Positions 33,662 to 41,948 of a stretch of DNA of 50,486 nucleotides are shown piece by piece (positions within the stretch are counted from its first letter, which is position 1; each line of letters opens with the position of its first letter). The notes beneath the pieces are model-generated. The model made no database searches. It saw nothing but the letters and a program-made list of their open reading frames with translations, and had not been told where the DNA came from. Location of the stretch: assembly GCA_947569705.1 (NCBI GenBank), contig CANOSP010000014.1, forward strand, positions 1 through 50,486, read 5' to 3'. The DNA is from an uncultured Erysipelotrichaceae bacterium (GTDB lineage: Bacteria; Bacillota_I; Bacilli_A; Erysipelotrichales; Erysipelotrichaceae). A program made the position numbers and the translations under genes.

Positions 33662-34123
33662 TTATAAAATTTTTTTAATTTTATTCGCAATCCTCTCTAC
33701 TGCTTCACCTGCATATTGATAAATTGTGTCTTTTTCATACCCTGTTTTTTCTGCTACCTGTTTAGCTTTTTTGCATTGATTTTCCATAATATACATTTTT
33801 ACAACTTTGTATTGCGGAAATGTCAACACACTTAACCATTTCTTTATAGTGCTCATTTTATCGTCAAGATCCCGCTGTTCTTGCTCGAGGGTTGCTTTAT
33901 CTACAGCAATACGGTGTTGTATGCCATCGCTAACCTGATTTCCTTCAGGCATTTTCACTACACTGCCACCTATTTTTCTGTTACTTATCCGTTTTTTTTC
34001 ACTCTCTAGTTCTTGCCACCTTGCTAGATACATATAATAATTCTTGAGTTCTTTTTTAATATGATCTCTTAGCTGTTCATCTTTGTCATATTCCCTTGGA
34101 ACGACTTCATCTCGCCAGTTCAT
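33662..34123 (-). CDS. RinA/ArpU-family late gene activator
   Basis: 153 residues. The N-terminal ~80 residues are a helical pair (KELKNYYMYLARWQELESEK) and the C-terminal part is a sigma region 4-like helix-turn-helix (QCKKAKQVAEKTGYEKDTIY, QYAGEAVERIANKIKK). In Firmicutes phages these proteins turn on late transcription. It is the last gene of the early operon and lies directly before the late promoter, so it probably binds the palindrome at 33643-33657. Confidence 0.82.
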   Translation of the reverse strand: MNWRDEVVPREYDKDEQLRDHIKKELKNYYMYLARWQELESEKKRISNRKIGGSVVKMPEGNQVSDGIQHRIAVDKATLEQEQRDLDDKMSTIKKWLSVLTFPQYKVVKMYIMENQCKKAKQVAEKTGYEKDTIYQYAGEAVERIANKIKKIL

Positions 34124-34199
34124 TTCTTTTACCTCTCTTCCTTTTTAGGGGCTTTGAAACTTTGAAATAGGTATGATTGATCGCCTGTTCCGGTGTCAT
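34107..34199 (-). CDS. Short basic hypothetical protein
   Basis: 30 residues (MTPEQAINHTYFKVSKPLKR...). ATG with GGAGGGAGAAC upstream, overlapping the previous stop as ATGA and extending 17 nt into the RinA-like gene. The overlaps on both sides support real translation. Function unknown. Confidence 0.55.
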   Translation of the reverse strand: MTPEQAINHTYFKVSKPLKRKRGKRNELAR

Positions 34200-34282
34200 G
34201 TTCTCCCTCCTCTTTCTCTAATAACCAGCGCTATTGCCATGCCGATGTCAATACCGGCAAGGAATATGATGAAGTTAATCAT
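34196..34282 (-). CDS. Very short membrane protein, paralogue of 34547-34648
   Basis: 28 residues, MINFIIFLAGIDIGMAIALV plus a basic tail. The start overlaps the DUF4176 stop (ATGA). It shares the IIFLAxxDIGMAIA core with the gene at 34547-34648, so a small duplication flanks the DUF4176 gene. Function unknown. Confidence 0.55.
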   Translation of the reverse strand: MINFIIFLAGIDIGMAIALVIRERGGRT

Positions 34283-34554
34283 CTTCCTAACTCCTCATTT
34301 CGAGTTTGAATAAATCGCTGAATCATTTCTTCTTCCTTATCTCGATACCCCAAGAAATAAACTACATCAATATCCTCATGCTGGAAAAAAAATAAATCTT
34401 TGGGTTCAATAATTCCTTCCGGATAGTAACATGCGCAATAATCAAAAATTTTCTGATCACTTTCACGCATTTGTAAACGACCGCAAATCATAATGCGCTT
34501 CGTTCCGTTTTTTAATCGTACCACACTTCCTAACGGATAAAATTCTTTAAGCAT
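34279..34554 (-). CDS. DUF4176 domain protein
   Basis: 91 residues from the ATG at 34554 (GGAGTG 6-8 nt upstream; an ATG two codons earlier and one at 34587 are possible). YPLGSVVRLKNGTKRIMICG is the DUF4176 start, followed by DYCACYYPEGII and FFFQHEDIDVVYFLGYRD. The family occurs in phages and beside type VII secretion genes; its activity is unknown. Confidence 0.78.
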   Translation of the reverse strand: MLKEFYPLGSVVRLKNGTKRIMICGRLQMRESDQKIFDYCACYYPEGIIEPKDLFFFQHEDIDVVYFLGYRDKEEEMIQRFIQTRNEELGR

Positions 34555-34648
34555 CTTCATCACTCCGATCCTTCGTCCTATCTCCACAATACACCGCTAT
34601 TGCCATGCCTATATCAACACAGGCAAGAAATATGATTAAGTTAAGCAT
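34547..34648 (-). CDS. Very short membrane protein, paralogue of 34196-34282
   Basis: 33 residues, MLNLIIFLACVDIGMAIAVY then an acidic/basic tail. ATG after AGGAGGGCAGTA, overlapping the upstream frame (TAATG). The end overlaps the DUF4176 start. Function unknown. Confidence 0.55.
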   Translation of the reverse strand: MLNLIIFLACVDIGMAIAVYCGDRTKDRSDEDA

Positions 34649-34840
34649 TACTGCCCTCCTTCTGTTTTTTCATTAATAAGATTCTTCCAATAGTCCTCTA
34701 TGTATTCAACACACGACTTGCCACTAACCCCCCCCACTCCTATCTTTCTTACATTTTTCTTTTGAACAAAAATCACAAGACAACGAATGGGGAAGATTAT
34801 ATAAAGCTATCGCAAAAACTCTCAAGACATTCTTTTTCAT
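34648..34840 (-). pseudogene. Small Cys-rich phage protein, frameshifted at a G8 tract
   Basis: The ATG at 34840 (GGAG upstream) opens MKKNVLRVFAIALYNLPH and SLSCDFCSKEKCKKDRS. The frame then runs into eight G (34735-34728) and a TAG at 34726-34724, giving 38 residues. With seven G the frame would continue to GKSCVEYIEDYWKNLINEKT and a TAA that overlaps the next ATG, giving ~63 residues with a C-x2-C-x4-C-x(n)-C pattern. So the intact gene is shifted by one base. This could be a mutation, a read error or slip-strand on/off switching. Confidence 0.65.
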
Positions 34841-34843
34841 ATC

Positions 34844-35170
34844 TTAGTTCTCCTTCTGCCGCCGATAAAAGCGGTTTTCTTCAAATGATGTAAACCATGT
34901 CTCTGTCTCAATCGAGGAAGGCGTGGGTGAATCCAACGAGATTATTTGATCATAGAAACTGTGCTTGTCATCCCACACCCACATACCTTCGTGGAGATCA
35001 TCAAAGGATAGCGGTGGGTTGTCAAAATGTTCATGGATAAGTTGTTCAAGCGTTGTGATATATGATTTCATTTTCATGCAAAATTCATCACAACATTCAT
35101 TTATATATTCAGCATCATAATTTAACTCAATGTTTTTTAGCGCCTTTTCGCATTCTTCTTTACTCAACAT
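34844..35170 (-). CDS. Hypothetical phage protein
   Basis: 108 residues from the ATG at 35170 (GGAGTAATGAAG upstream, the same arrangement as the DUF4176 gene). LSKEECEKALKNIELNYDAE, then LEQLIHEHFDNPPLSFDDLH and EGMWVWDDK. The EGMWVWD block recurs in many small phage proteins of unknown role. It lies in the string of tiny early genes. Confidence 0.6.
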   Translation of the reverse strand: MLSKEECEKALKNIELNYDAEYINECCDEFCMKMKSYITTLEQLIHEHFDNPPLSFDDLHEGMWVWDDKHSFYDQIISLDSPTPSSIETETWFTSFEENRFYRRQKEN

Positions 35171-35184
35171 CTTCATTACTCCAA

Positions 35185-35559
35185 TCATTCAATCACTTTG
35201 AATCCATTATCATCTTCTGAAACTTCTTTAGCATTATTGTCTAGCATGAATGCATATAAGTTTTCGAATGTGTATCTATCAACATCAAAGTCAGAAATAG
35301 AAACATCATTATACGAATTTGATAGATTTTCTTTTTTTCTATTCTTCAAATAATCAAAATTAACTTGCTTTAAAGAATTATTTCTTTCTATCCATCCACT
35401 ATAACTGCCAATAACTAAGAAGATATATGGCTTATTGTCTATAATAAGGAAATATTGTTTATCCCAATAATAGCCGTCATCGCTTCCATATGCATAAGAA
35501 ACAATTATATGATGATTTTTGTCTTTATAAAACATGTCGAAACCTATACGTTTATTCAT
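35185..35559 (-). CDS. Hypothetical phage protein
   Basis: 124 residues; ATG after GAGGTGG, overlapping the previous gene by 8 nt. Aromatic, beta-rich N-terminal half (GYYWDKQYFLIIDNKPYIFL) and an acidic C-terminal half. No membrane segment, no family recognised. Confidence 0.6.
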   Translation of the reverse strand: MNKRIGFDMFYKDKNHHIIVSYAYGSDDGYYWDKQYFLIIDNKPYIFLVIGSYSGWIERNNSLKQVNFDYLKNRKKENLSNSYNDVSISDFDVDRYTFENLYAFMLDNNAKEVSEDDNGFKVIE

Positions 35560-35761
35560 CTAACCACCTCAATTCTTTACACTGTTTGTTTATCGCCTCT
35601 ATATGTTTTGGTGTTAAAACTATATTTGCAACAATAATTTTTTCTGTTTTGTCAAATAAAATTTGACATGTAAAACATACTCCATACACTAAACAATCTT
35701 TAAAAGGATGATTTTCATTTAATGGTAGATTTAATTCTTCAAACATCTCTTGTGCTGTCAT
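35552..35761 (-). CDS. Small hypothetical phage protein
   Basis: 69 residues, overlapping neighbours on both sides. MTAQEMFEELNLPLNENHPF with a CLVYGVCFTCQ cysteine cluster and a helical end (HIEAINKQCKELRWLDE). Resembles no named family I can identify. Confidence 0.55.
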   Translation of the reverse strand: MTAQEMFEELNLPLNENHPFKDCLVYGVCFTCQILFDKTEKIIVANIVLTPKHIEAINKQCKELRWLDE

Positions 35762-35927
35762 AACTCATCACTCCGAGATACTGTTCCAATTCTTTAGGCA
35801 TTTCACAATATAAAGGCATTTTTTTGCCATTAAATCTGCCGCATCGATTGCATCTAACACATGTCATACCGCAGCTATCTTCATTTTTGCATTCATCAAT
35901 AGGCGGTATAGAAAGATGTATTTTCAT
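35739..35927 (-). CDS. Small Cys-rich hypothetical protein
   Basis: 62 residues from the ATG at 35927 (GAGGAGG upstream). Six cysteines in CKNEDSCGMTCVRCNRCGRF, and another in LYCEMP, suggest a compact zinc-binding fold. It follows the SSB gene. Function unknown. Confidence 0.6.
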   Translation of the reverse strand: MKIHLSIPPIDECKNEDSCGMTCVRCNRCGRFNGKKMPLYCEMPKELEQYLGVMSYDSTRDV

Positions 35928-35941
35928 TGTTTCCCTCCTCA

Positions 35942-36352
35942 TCAAAACGGCAAATCATCGGTTTCAATATCCGCCGCATAATCCGCACATTCGTTGTTTT
36001 GCACCGGATAAGCTTCATTCTGCACGTTCTCCGCTTGTTTCTTACTTTCCAAGAACTGAACACTGTCTGCAACCACTTCGGTAACATACACACGCTTTCC
36101 GTCTCTGTCGTCATAGCTGCGTGTTTGGATTCTGCCTTCCAGTCCCAACAAAGCGCCTTTTTTTACATATTGCGTCATAAAGTCCGCAGTCTTGTCCCAA
36201 GCAACACAGTTAATAAAATCTGCGTCCTGACCTTGACTCGGTACACGGCGATTACATGCAATCGTAAACGAAACCACGGAAGTACCGCTCTGTGTTTTTC
36301 TCAATTCAGGGTCTTTTGTGATTCTGCCTACTAAAACAACTCGATTTATCAT
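35942..36352 (-). CDS. ssb: Single-stranded DNA-binding protein
   Basis: 136 residues. Typical OB-fold start MINRVVLVGRITKDPELRKT, then VVSFTIACNRRVPSQGQDAD and FINCVAWDKTADFMTQYVKK, and the acidic tail ending DDLPF that recruits partners. It protects ssDNA during phage replication and recombination with RecT. Start overlaps the DUF3850 stop. Confidence 0.95.
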   Translation of the reverse strand: MINRVVLVGRITKDPELRKTQSGTSVVSFTIACNRRVPSQGQDADFINCVAWDKTADFMTQYVKKGALLGLEGRIQTRSYDDRDGKRVYVTEVVADSVQFLESKKQAENVQNEAYPVQNNECADYAADIETDDLPF

Positions 36353-36630
36353 TTTCTTACCACCTCTTTTAATACCCTCGAGCGTTCCACTGGTACCGTA
36401 TCTCTTGTAGACAGCACAACCACATCATCAGACAAATGTGGTACATTCTTAGCAACATGCGTTATCATTACAATCATATTTCGCCCTGTGTAGTACTCGT
36501 CATACTCACTAAGCACCATGTAATCGCCCGCTTGATAATCACAATCATTTATCCTGATCTCCCAGTCTTTTAACCCTTGCAATCGCAATTCAAACCATTG
36601 CGAGGCAATCTTTTTTTCATGTATTCTCAT
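36349..36630 (-). CDS. DUF3850 (ASCH-like) protein
   Basis: 93 residues. The domain block IASQWFELRLQGLKDWEIRI, NDCDYQAGDYMVLSEYDEYY and IVMITHVAKNVPHLSDDVVV is clear. ASCH/PUA-like folds bind RNA or modified nucleotides; phage copies are common near replication genes, but their role is unknown. It overlaps the methyltransferase end by 4 nt. Confidence 0.8.
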   Translation of the reverse strand: MRIHEKKIASQWFELRLQGLKDWEIRINDCDYQAGDYMVLSEYDEYYTGRNMIVMITHVAKNVPHLSDDVVVLSTRDTVPVERSRVLKEVVRK

Positions 36631-37730
36631 CTTATCATCTCCTTAAATATCGCCATCAGCACTTGTTTAACAATGCTGTTTCCTGCTTGCTTATAAAGCT
36701 GAGTATTGCTATTGACCGCCTGCGCCTTTCTGAAATCATCATCGCTGAATCCCATCAAGCGCCAACATTCAAGAGGCGTTAGTTTACGGATGCGCTGATT
36801 GTATATGTTAGGCATATATGATTTAGTTACTGCCATTGATATTGCGGCTGCATCATAGATGCGATCCTGAGTTGATGGTTGTTTGCCGTCAACTTTTGAA
36901 TTAAGACACACAGGTTCCAATGAATCGGGTATCGGTTGGACAATTAAATCCCAAGTATGTTTATCAAGACTGCCTCTGCCCGATGTCCTAATACAATTCG
37001 ATATGTCTTTATTGGCTTTACAAAACTCCTGTACCTTTCTATCCGAAAGATAATACTTTTCATCTACATTTTCCTCCAGCACAGCACATAAACGCTTTTC
37101 TAGCGGTATAGGCTTAGGAAATGTATAACTGTATTCTCCTAAAATAGAAACCATAAAACACCTGTTACGATTCTGTGGTATGCCGTAGTTCTTGGCGTTC
37201 AAAATCTTGTAATATGATTGATATCCGACGCTTTCTAAGAACGCATACCATTCATTGAAATCACGTATGTTTTTAGATCCAATCACATCTGGCACGTTTT
37301 ACATCAACAACACTTGAGGAAGCGAATCCGTTTCATTCAATTCTTTCAAGATTCGCTCAACTTCCCAAAGTAAACCGCTTCTTGTACCACTATCCTTAGA
37401 CATGCCCGCTTGCTTTCCTGCTTTTGATAAATCTTGGCAAGGAAAACTGTATGTCATAATGTATTCGTATTGTTTCTTATCAAAAATGCCAAGATCATTA
37501 CCATGCAACTGCGTTATATCACTGGGTTCAAATGATGTACCGTGAATCGCATTGTATGATTTGATCGCAAATAGATCTATCTCAACCACTCTATAGTGTT
37601 CAAAATTTGCTTCGAGATCACGCAACGCCATCGCCTGACTTCCAATACCGGCGAATAACTCAATCAGTCTTATAGGCTTTTTAATACAGTATGACGGATA
37701 CAAGCAATCAAATATGCTTGTTTGATTCAT
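36627..37730 (-). pseudogene. DNA cytosine-5 methyltransferase interrupted by an in-frame TAA at the motif VI Glu codon
   Basis: From the ATG at 37730 (AAGGAG upstream) the frame encodes motif I (RLIELFAGIGSQAMALRDLE), motif IV (TYSFPCQDLSKAG, catalytic Cys) and PQVLLM, then TAA at 37301-37299. The same frame resumes AAC GTG (NVPDVIGSKN). Motif VI should read E-N-V, so a single GAA-to-TAA change removes the active-site Glu. The rest is intact: YGIPQNRNRCFMV (motif VIII) and RKLTPLECWRLMGFSDDDF plus GNSIVKQV (IX-X). No ribosome site supports a restart at the GTG. The full protein would be ~367 residues. It is inactive unless read through. Confidence 0.85.
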
Positions 37731-37755
37731 TACCGTTTCCGCTCCTTGAGACTTT

Positions 37756-38028
37756 TCATACCTCATTAGCTCTTTTGGTTCTTGCATGATATAGATTTAC
37801 CCTTACTTTTTCAGAACATCCGCATCGCTGTAACTCCATACCCAAATCGACGCATAACTCAATCAGTGTATCAGTCTTATCCATGATTTCATTCACACGA
37901 CCACAGCTTAATGATATTCCAAGCAATCTCTTGATTTCGTTTCTTGTTCCTTCTGTCATATCACGAAGCGGAATGACATGATTACTGATTACAGCTTTAT
38001 TCTGTGCTTTTATTTCATCTTGTTTCAT
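37756..38028 (-). CDS. Hypothetical phage protein
   Basis: 90 residues; ATG after GGAGGGATGAT. MKQDEIKAQNKAVISNHVIP leads to a helix with LLGISLSCGRVNEIMDKTDT and a C-terminal RCGCSEKVRVNLYHAR. No family recognised. Its end overlaps the region upstream of the methyltransferase start. Confidence 0.55.
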   Translation of the reverse strand: MKQDEIKAQNKAVISNHVIPLRDMTEGTRNEIKRLLGISLSCGRVNEIMDKTDTLIELCVDLGMELQRCGCSEKVRVNLYHARTKRANEV

Positions 38029-38038
38029 ATCATCCCTC

Positions 38039-38215
38039 CTACAGCACCGATTCCAAAATCTGAGAAGTTGCTTCGTGCTTTTTCTGCTTTCTGACGTAAT
38101 GCTTTTGATACCAACGCTCGCACTCTGTACAATAGGCGTTGTATCTATTTTGGTGTTTCATAAATCTAAAACACTCATCTTTCTTGTACTCGCCGCACAT
38201 ACTGCATTTCCTCAT
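38039..38215 (-). CDS. Small zinc-ribbon phage protein
   Basis: 58 residues from the ATG at 38215. Two knuckles, RKCSMCGEYK and YCTECERWYQKHY, make a four-Cys zinc ribbon with a basic tail. Similar small proteins accompany phage replication genes and resemble detached HNH-endonuclease ribbons. No nuclease core is present. Confidence 0.7.
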   Translation of the reverse strand: MRKCSMCGEYKKDECFRFMKHQNRYNAYCTECERWYQKHYVRKQKKHEATSQILESVL

Positions 38216-38249
38216 ATCTAATCCTCCTCAATCTTCTCTACCTTAAACC

Positions 38250-39059
38250 TCATACACCACAATATTCGCCATTTTCGTACTGCTCTACTGTGTATCCGGC
38301 TTTATTCCAGTTCACCAATATTTTGCTGATATAATCGAAATCAAGCTTATTTCTCATCAATGCTTCACGAAGCGCATATCCTACTAGCTTCGTGTCGTAC
38401 TTAACACACCAATCAATAAACATTTGATATTCTTTCGCATTAAGTGATCGCTTAAATTCTCGTTTGAAAATTTTCAAAAGAAGTTTTTGCGGATTTTCGC
38501 CGTCGTTTTTCGTCATAAGAGAGTTTAGAGAGTTTATATTTAGTTCTTTATATTCTTTATCTTCTTTATATTCTTCTTTTTTAGTATTTGCTCCCTTTTC
38601 GCTTCGTTCTCGCTTCGTTATTTCGTTCATATAATATTCGTTATTGGTTTCGCTGTTGCTTTCGTAATACCTTGGGTCTTGATAAACACTGTATTTAACG
38701 ATGTTTATGACAATTCCTCGTGTTGCCTTCGCTGTAGTTATCATTGTTGCTGTATCGTTGCTTTCGGAGTTTGGTTCATTGTTGGCTTCATACGAACCTT
38801 CGTGAGGTGTCCTCAACCACTCTAAAATATCGAATATTTGGCTTTTCTTTGGCACCTCTTTTCGATAACCGACGTACCAATGATTATCCTCTGCTATCTC
38901 ATCTAACGAAGTGAATAACTGACCTCTTTTCAAATTACCGAAGTCATCCCAATTCGCTCTTGCTAACAGATAACACCATACTTTCCAATACAAAGGAGGT
39001 TTGTGCCATATTTCAGATTCAAGTGTTTTTCTCGCGATGATAAAGTATCCTTTTGCCAC
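38250..39059 (-). CDS. Phage replication protein (replisome organiser N-domain with DnaD-like C-domain)
   Basis: 269 residues. The N-terminal ~110 residues form the winged-helix initiator (GYFIIARKTLESEIWHKPPL, YWKVWCYLLARANWDDFGNL). A long Asn/Ser/Glu-rich linker (~115-195) follows. The C-terminal ~70 residues resemble a DnaD domain (MRNKLDFDYISKILVNWNKA). It probably binds the phage origin and recruits the host helicase. No separate DnaC-like loader is seen, so the host one may be used. Confidence 0.8.
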   Translation of the reverse strand: MAKGYFIIARKTLESEIWHKPPLYWKVWCYLLARANWDDFGNLKRGQLFTSLDEIAEDNHWYVGYRKEVPKKSQIFDILEWLRTPHEGSYEANNEPNSESNDTATMITTAKATRGIVINIVKYSVYQDPRYYESNSETNNEYYMNEITKRERSEKGANTKKEEYKEDKEYKELNINSLNSLMTKNDGENPQKLLLKIFKREFKRSLNAKEYQMFIDWCVKYDTKLVGYALREALMRNKLDFDYISKILVNWNKAGYTVEQYENGEYCGV

Positions 39060-39061
39060 CT

Positions 39062-39478
39062 CTACACCTCCTCAATACTTACCTCAACTCTCGGGCTGTC
39101 GCTATAATGTTTCGATATCGACATCTCTGTAATGTGACTATCGTCTGTATATGCGATACCGTTCAATGCATCATAGATGATCTTTTCGATGTTGTCTAAA
39201 TCCGGCTTTACCTGAGGGCGAATAAAGCCCTCTAACATGGCTTGCTTTCGCTTCTTGCTTGTTGATAAGGGGATGGGGTAAAAGGCTCTGATACAGCCCT
39301 TTACCTCGCCCTCTAACAGTTTTGCGTTTGGATACGCCTGTCGAAACATCGCTATTACCAAGTTCTCATAACTGATTGTTTCTTTTGGCGTGTATACCTT
39401 GGTATATCGCCCTCTGCTTGTTGCTTTAGGGCGCTGCTTCCCCATTGGCTTACCGGGAACGATAAAATTAAAATTCAT
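39062..39478 (-). CDS. rusA: RusA-like Holliday junction resolvase
   Basis: 138 residues. MNFNFIVPGKPMGKQRPKAT is the RusA start. The conserved acidic cluster PDLDNIEKIIYDALNGIAYT gives Asp residues for catalysis, followed by DDSHITEMSISKHY. It resolves branched replication intermediates before packaging. A 12-codon leader frame (MIYIDSKELRER) with its own ribosome site ends as ATGA on the rusA start. Confidence 0.92.
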   Translation of the reverse strand: MNFNFIVPGKPMGKQRPKATSRGRYTKVYTPKETISYENLVIAMFRQAYPNAKLLEGEVKGCIRAFYPIPLSTSKKRKQAMLEGFIRPQVKPDLDNIEKIIYDALNGIAYTDDSHITEMSISKHYSDSPRVEVSIEEV

Positions 39479-39526
39479 CTTTCTCTCAATTCCTTTGAAT
39501 CGATGTATATCATTTGTTTTTTTCTC

Positions 39527-40393
39527 CTACAGCAGATCCTGTTGTACCACTGTTTCTTGTGATATTTCTTCAATAGTTGTTTCTTGTTCCGGTTGTTCAC
39601 TAACGATGATATCTTGATTTACATTAGGTGCTTCCTCAACATCGACATAGAATGATTCTCCGTCTTGTTTGTCCTTGAAAGTCATGTCGCTTTCAAAAGC
39701 CGTTTGAAGTTCGATTGACATAATACCCCATTTTGAAATCAGTTGACGAAGCATCGTTTTGGTTGCCATGGAATCAAAATCTTTTTCCCAAAATGTATAT
39801 CCTTTTTTTACTTTGTAGCCTTGAGAATACTTTAAAGCGTGTGCTTCCATTTTTTCTTTCGACCAATACATTGTTTTCTTGAATCCATTTACTAATTCAA
39901 ACATCGCATAATATCCGATAGTTTTGGCATTTTCTCTTGCAAGTTCATCTTTCATTAGATTCACTTCTAATTCTTCATTTAAAGGATCATAGTTTATTAA
40001 CTCACCCTCTTTGATTAACAGAACATTAATTCTCTTATATTCGCCCGAGCGTATCGCTAATTGAATATATCCCTTATATCCTAGCTGAAAGGTCGCTACT
40101 TTTCCTTTTTCCTTGTCGTTATAAGGCACCATATAATACTGCCCTAGCTGCGGACTGGGTGATAAGTTTAACGTCTCCCCTAACAATGCAGAATTGATAA
40201 TTGAGAAGCCATCACATTCCTGTAGCGCTTGATTGGTTGCTACAGCGCTTGATATCGCTGTGATAAATCGTTGCGCCTTCTTTGGTTCTCCAAGCGTGTT
40301 ATTGATCAACTTCTGAATTGAATCTGTTTGAAGGATCATACTGAATTTTGGTTTTTTCTTTGATTCGGTAAGGCTATTACTCACGTTTGCCAT
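39527..40393 (-). CDS. recT: RecT single-strand annealing protein
   Basis: 288 residues. It has the RecT core: FITAISSAVATNQALQECDG, LLGETLNLSPSPQLGQYYMV, GYKGYIQLAIRSGEYKRINV, and MATKTMLRQLISKWGIMSIE. The C-terminus is acidic and Gln-rich. Together with the YqaJ exonuclease and SSB it forms a Red-like recombination set for DNA repair and concatemer formation. Confidence 0.95.
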   Translation of the reverse strand: MANVSNSLTESKKKPKFSMILQTDSIQKLINNTLGEPKKAQRFITAISSAVATNQALQECDGFSIINSALLGETLNLSPSPQLGQYYMVPYNDKEKGKVATFQLGYKGYIQLAIRSGEYKRINVLLIKEGELINYDPLNEELEVNLMKDELARENAKTIGYYAMFELVNGFKKTMYWSKEKMEAHALKYSQGYKVKKGYTFWEKDFDSMATKTMLRQLISKWGIMSIELQTAFESDMTFKDKQDGESFYVDVEEAPNVNQDIIVSEQPEQETTIEEISQETVVQQDLL

Positions 40394-41253
40394 TATCTTT
40401 GTTCCCCTCTTTCTAGCACTTTGCAGGATGGCTTATATTGCGCCACCAGTTGATTCATTGCATCGTAGAATGGTCTTGTTGCGATGAATTCTACAACGAT
40501 GCGCTCTTTCATCTCCGCTGTCTGCTTTGGAACCTCTGTAACTTCGTTTGAAACAGATACAGGTACCTGTGGTGCAGTTTTCACTTCCGGTACAGCCTCT
40601 TGCTGCTCTTTTTCATTCTTAGCAGCTACTGCCTTGTGTAACTTCGCCAACTCATCAGCTTTTTGCTTTGCCATTCCGATCATGAGCGTTTCACAATAAA
40701 CTTGCTTGATCTGCTCCTGTTCAACCGGATCTGTAGGCATGAAAAGTTGCATCATCTTGCTGTCCTCAACGATTTTATCGATTTTCGTTTGCATGCTCTC
40801 CATGATCTTCTTTTCAGTCATAGCTTTACGATCATAGTCTTTACGGTCGTATAACTGCTCAAATCTGATAGGCAAAGGCAGCGTAACAGCGTTAAACATC
40901 TCTCTGATATGCTCCATCTTGGATAGCTTCTCTTTTTCATCGATAATATCGATCCCGTCTTTTAGATTATTAGAAGCTGCCTTGATCATCTTTTCAGTAT
41001 CCATGATGATTTTCTTTGTTTCTGCCCATTGTCCGAGCTCATTTTTTTCAAAGCTAGAACGCTTTTCTTTCAGCTTAGCTTCTAAATTATTCAGCTTCGT
41101 TCTGTCTTTAGTAGCCGCTTCTTTATTCGTCTCATCGACGATGTAGTTATATGATTTCAAGCCCTCTGAAATCATTTTCTGCAAAGCTTCCGCATTGCTT
41201 ACGATTCCGTTTTCACTCATTCTTAAGTCAAGTTCGTATCTTTGTTCTTCCAT
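40393..41253 (-). CDS. DUF1351 phage protein
   Basis: 286 residues. Long helical stretches (KAASNNLKDGIDIIDEKEKL, ALQKMISEGLKSYNYIVDET) and the block MFNAVTLPLPIRFEQLYDRK identify DUF1351, found between YqaJ and RecT in Firmicutes phages. The short C-terminal part (EFIATRPFYDAMNQLVAQYK) may bind a partner. The activity is unknown; association with recombination is inferred from gene order. Confidence 0.82.
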   Translation of the reverse strand: MEEQRYELDLRMSENGIVSNAEALQKMISEGLKSYNYIVDETNKEAATKDRTKLNNLEAKLKEKRSSFEKNELGQWAETKKIIMDTEKMIKAASNNLKDGIDIIDEKEKLSKMEHIREMFNAVTLPLPIRFEQLYDRKDYDRKAMTEKKIMESMQTKIDKIVEDSKMMQLFMPTDPVEQEQIKQVYCETLMIGMAKQKADELAKLHKAVAAKNEKEQQEAVPEVKTAPQVPVSVSNEVTEVPKQTAEMKERIVVEFIATRPFYDAMNQLVAQYKPSCKVLERGEQR

Positions 41254-41270
41254 TGTTTTTGTCCTTTCTG

Positions 41271-41948
41271 TTAAAGCAGTAATATCGTTGGTGGCTCAAT
41301 GTTGCCTAAGTAATATTTGTTCCATTGTTCTTTTTCTTGGGATAAGAGCCATTTGAGATCAGCTGCTTTTTCTTCTCTTGTGAAGAAATAATGTTTTGTT
41401 TCGATTCTGATATCATTTTTATAGACTGTTTTTAGTTGTGCTTTCAAGACCACAAAATCAAAACCTGTAACATTCAATCCGTGAAGCCCCTGTATGTAAT
41501 AGTTCATCGGTAATGAACCTTTCCACTTCTCTTTCTGCATGGACTGCAGTATATTGGTTGTCTTGATTTCTAAGATACCTTTGAGACCTGTGGTTCGCTC
41601 ATAAATTAATCCATCCGGGCTATATAACATCCAAGGTTCAGAAACGGATTGAAGTATTACATTGTCCATGTACTGGACATCATATTCGGGAAAATCAAGA
41701 GCAAATAATCCTCTCAAATACTTTTCTGCTTTAGTACCATATTGAATATATGATTTATCAGATATATCATTAGGAACGATTATCCCTTTCTTTTCCTTCC
41801 ACAGTGTATTGTTATCTTTCCAAGGATTTCTACCGATCAATGTTGAGGCATCGCTACCACCGATGCCCTGTATTCTGTTCGCATGCCATTCGTCACGACT
41901 TTTGTATTTATGACATACATAATAATCGCTATCTTGATAAAGATTCAT
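41271..41948 (-). CDS. YqaJ-type viral recombinase (lambda exonuclease-like)
   Basis: 225 residues. The ATG at 41948 overlaps the upstream stop as ATGA and is preferred over a TTG at 41972. PD-(D/E)XK features are RIQGIGGSDASTLIGRNPWK, a central LYSPDGLIYE, and KGILEIKTTN with the EIK catalytic core, then YIQGLHGLNVTGFDFVV. It makes 3' overhangs for the RecT partner. Confidence 0.92.
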   Translation of the reverse strand: MNLYQDSDYYVCHKYKSRDEWHANRIQGIGGSDASTLIGRNPWKDNNTLWKEKKGIIVPNDISDKSYIQYGTKAEKYLRGLFALDFPEYDVQYMDNVILQSVSEPWMLYSPDGLIYERTTGLKGILEIKTTNILQSMQKEKWKGSLPMNYYIQGLHGLNVTGFDFVVLKAQLKTVYKNDIRIETKHYFFTREEKAADLKWLLSQEKEQWNKYYLGNIEPPTILLL

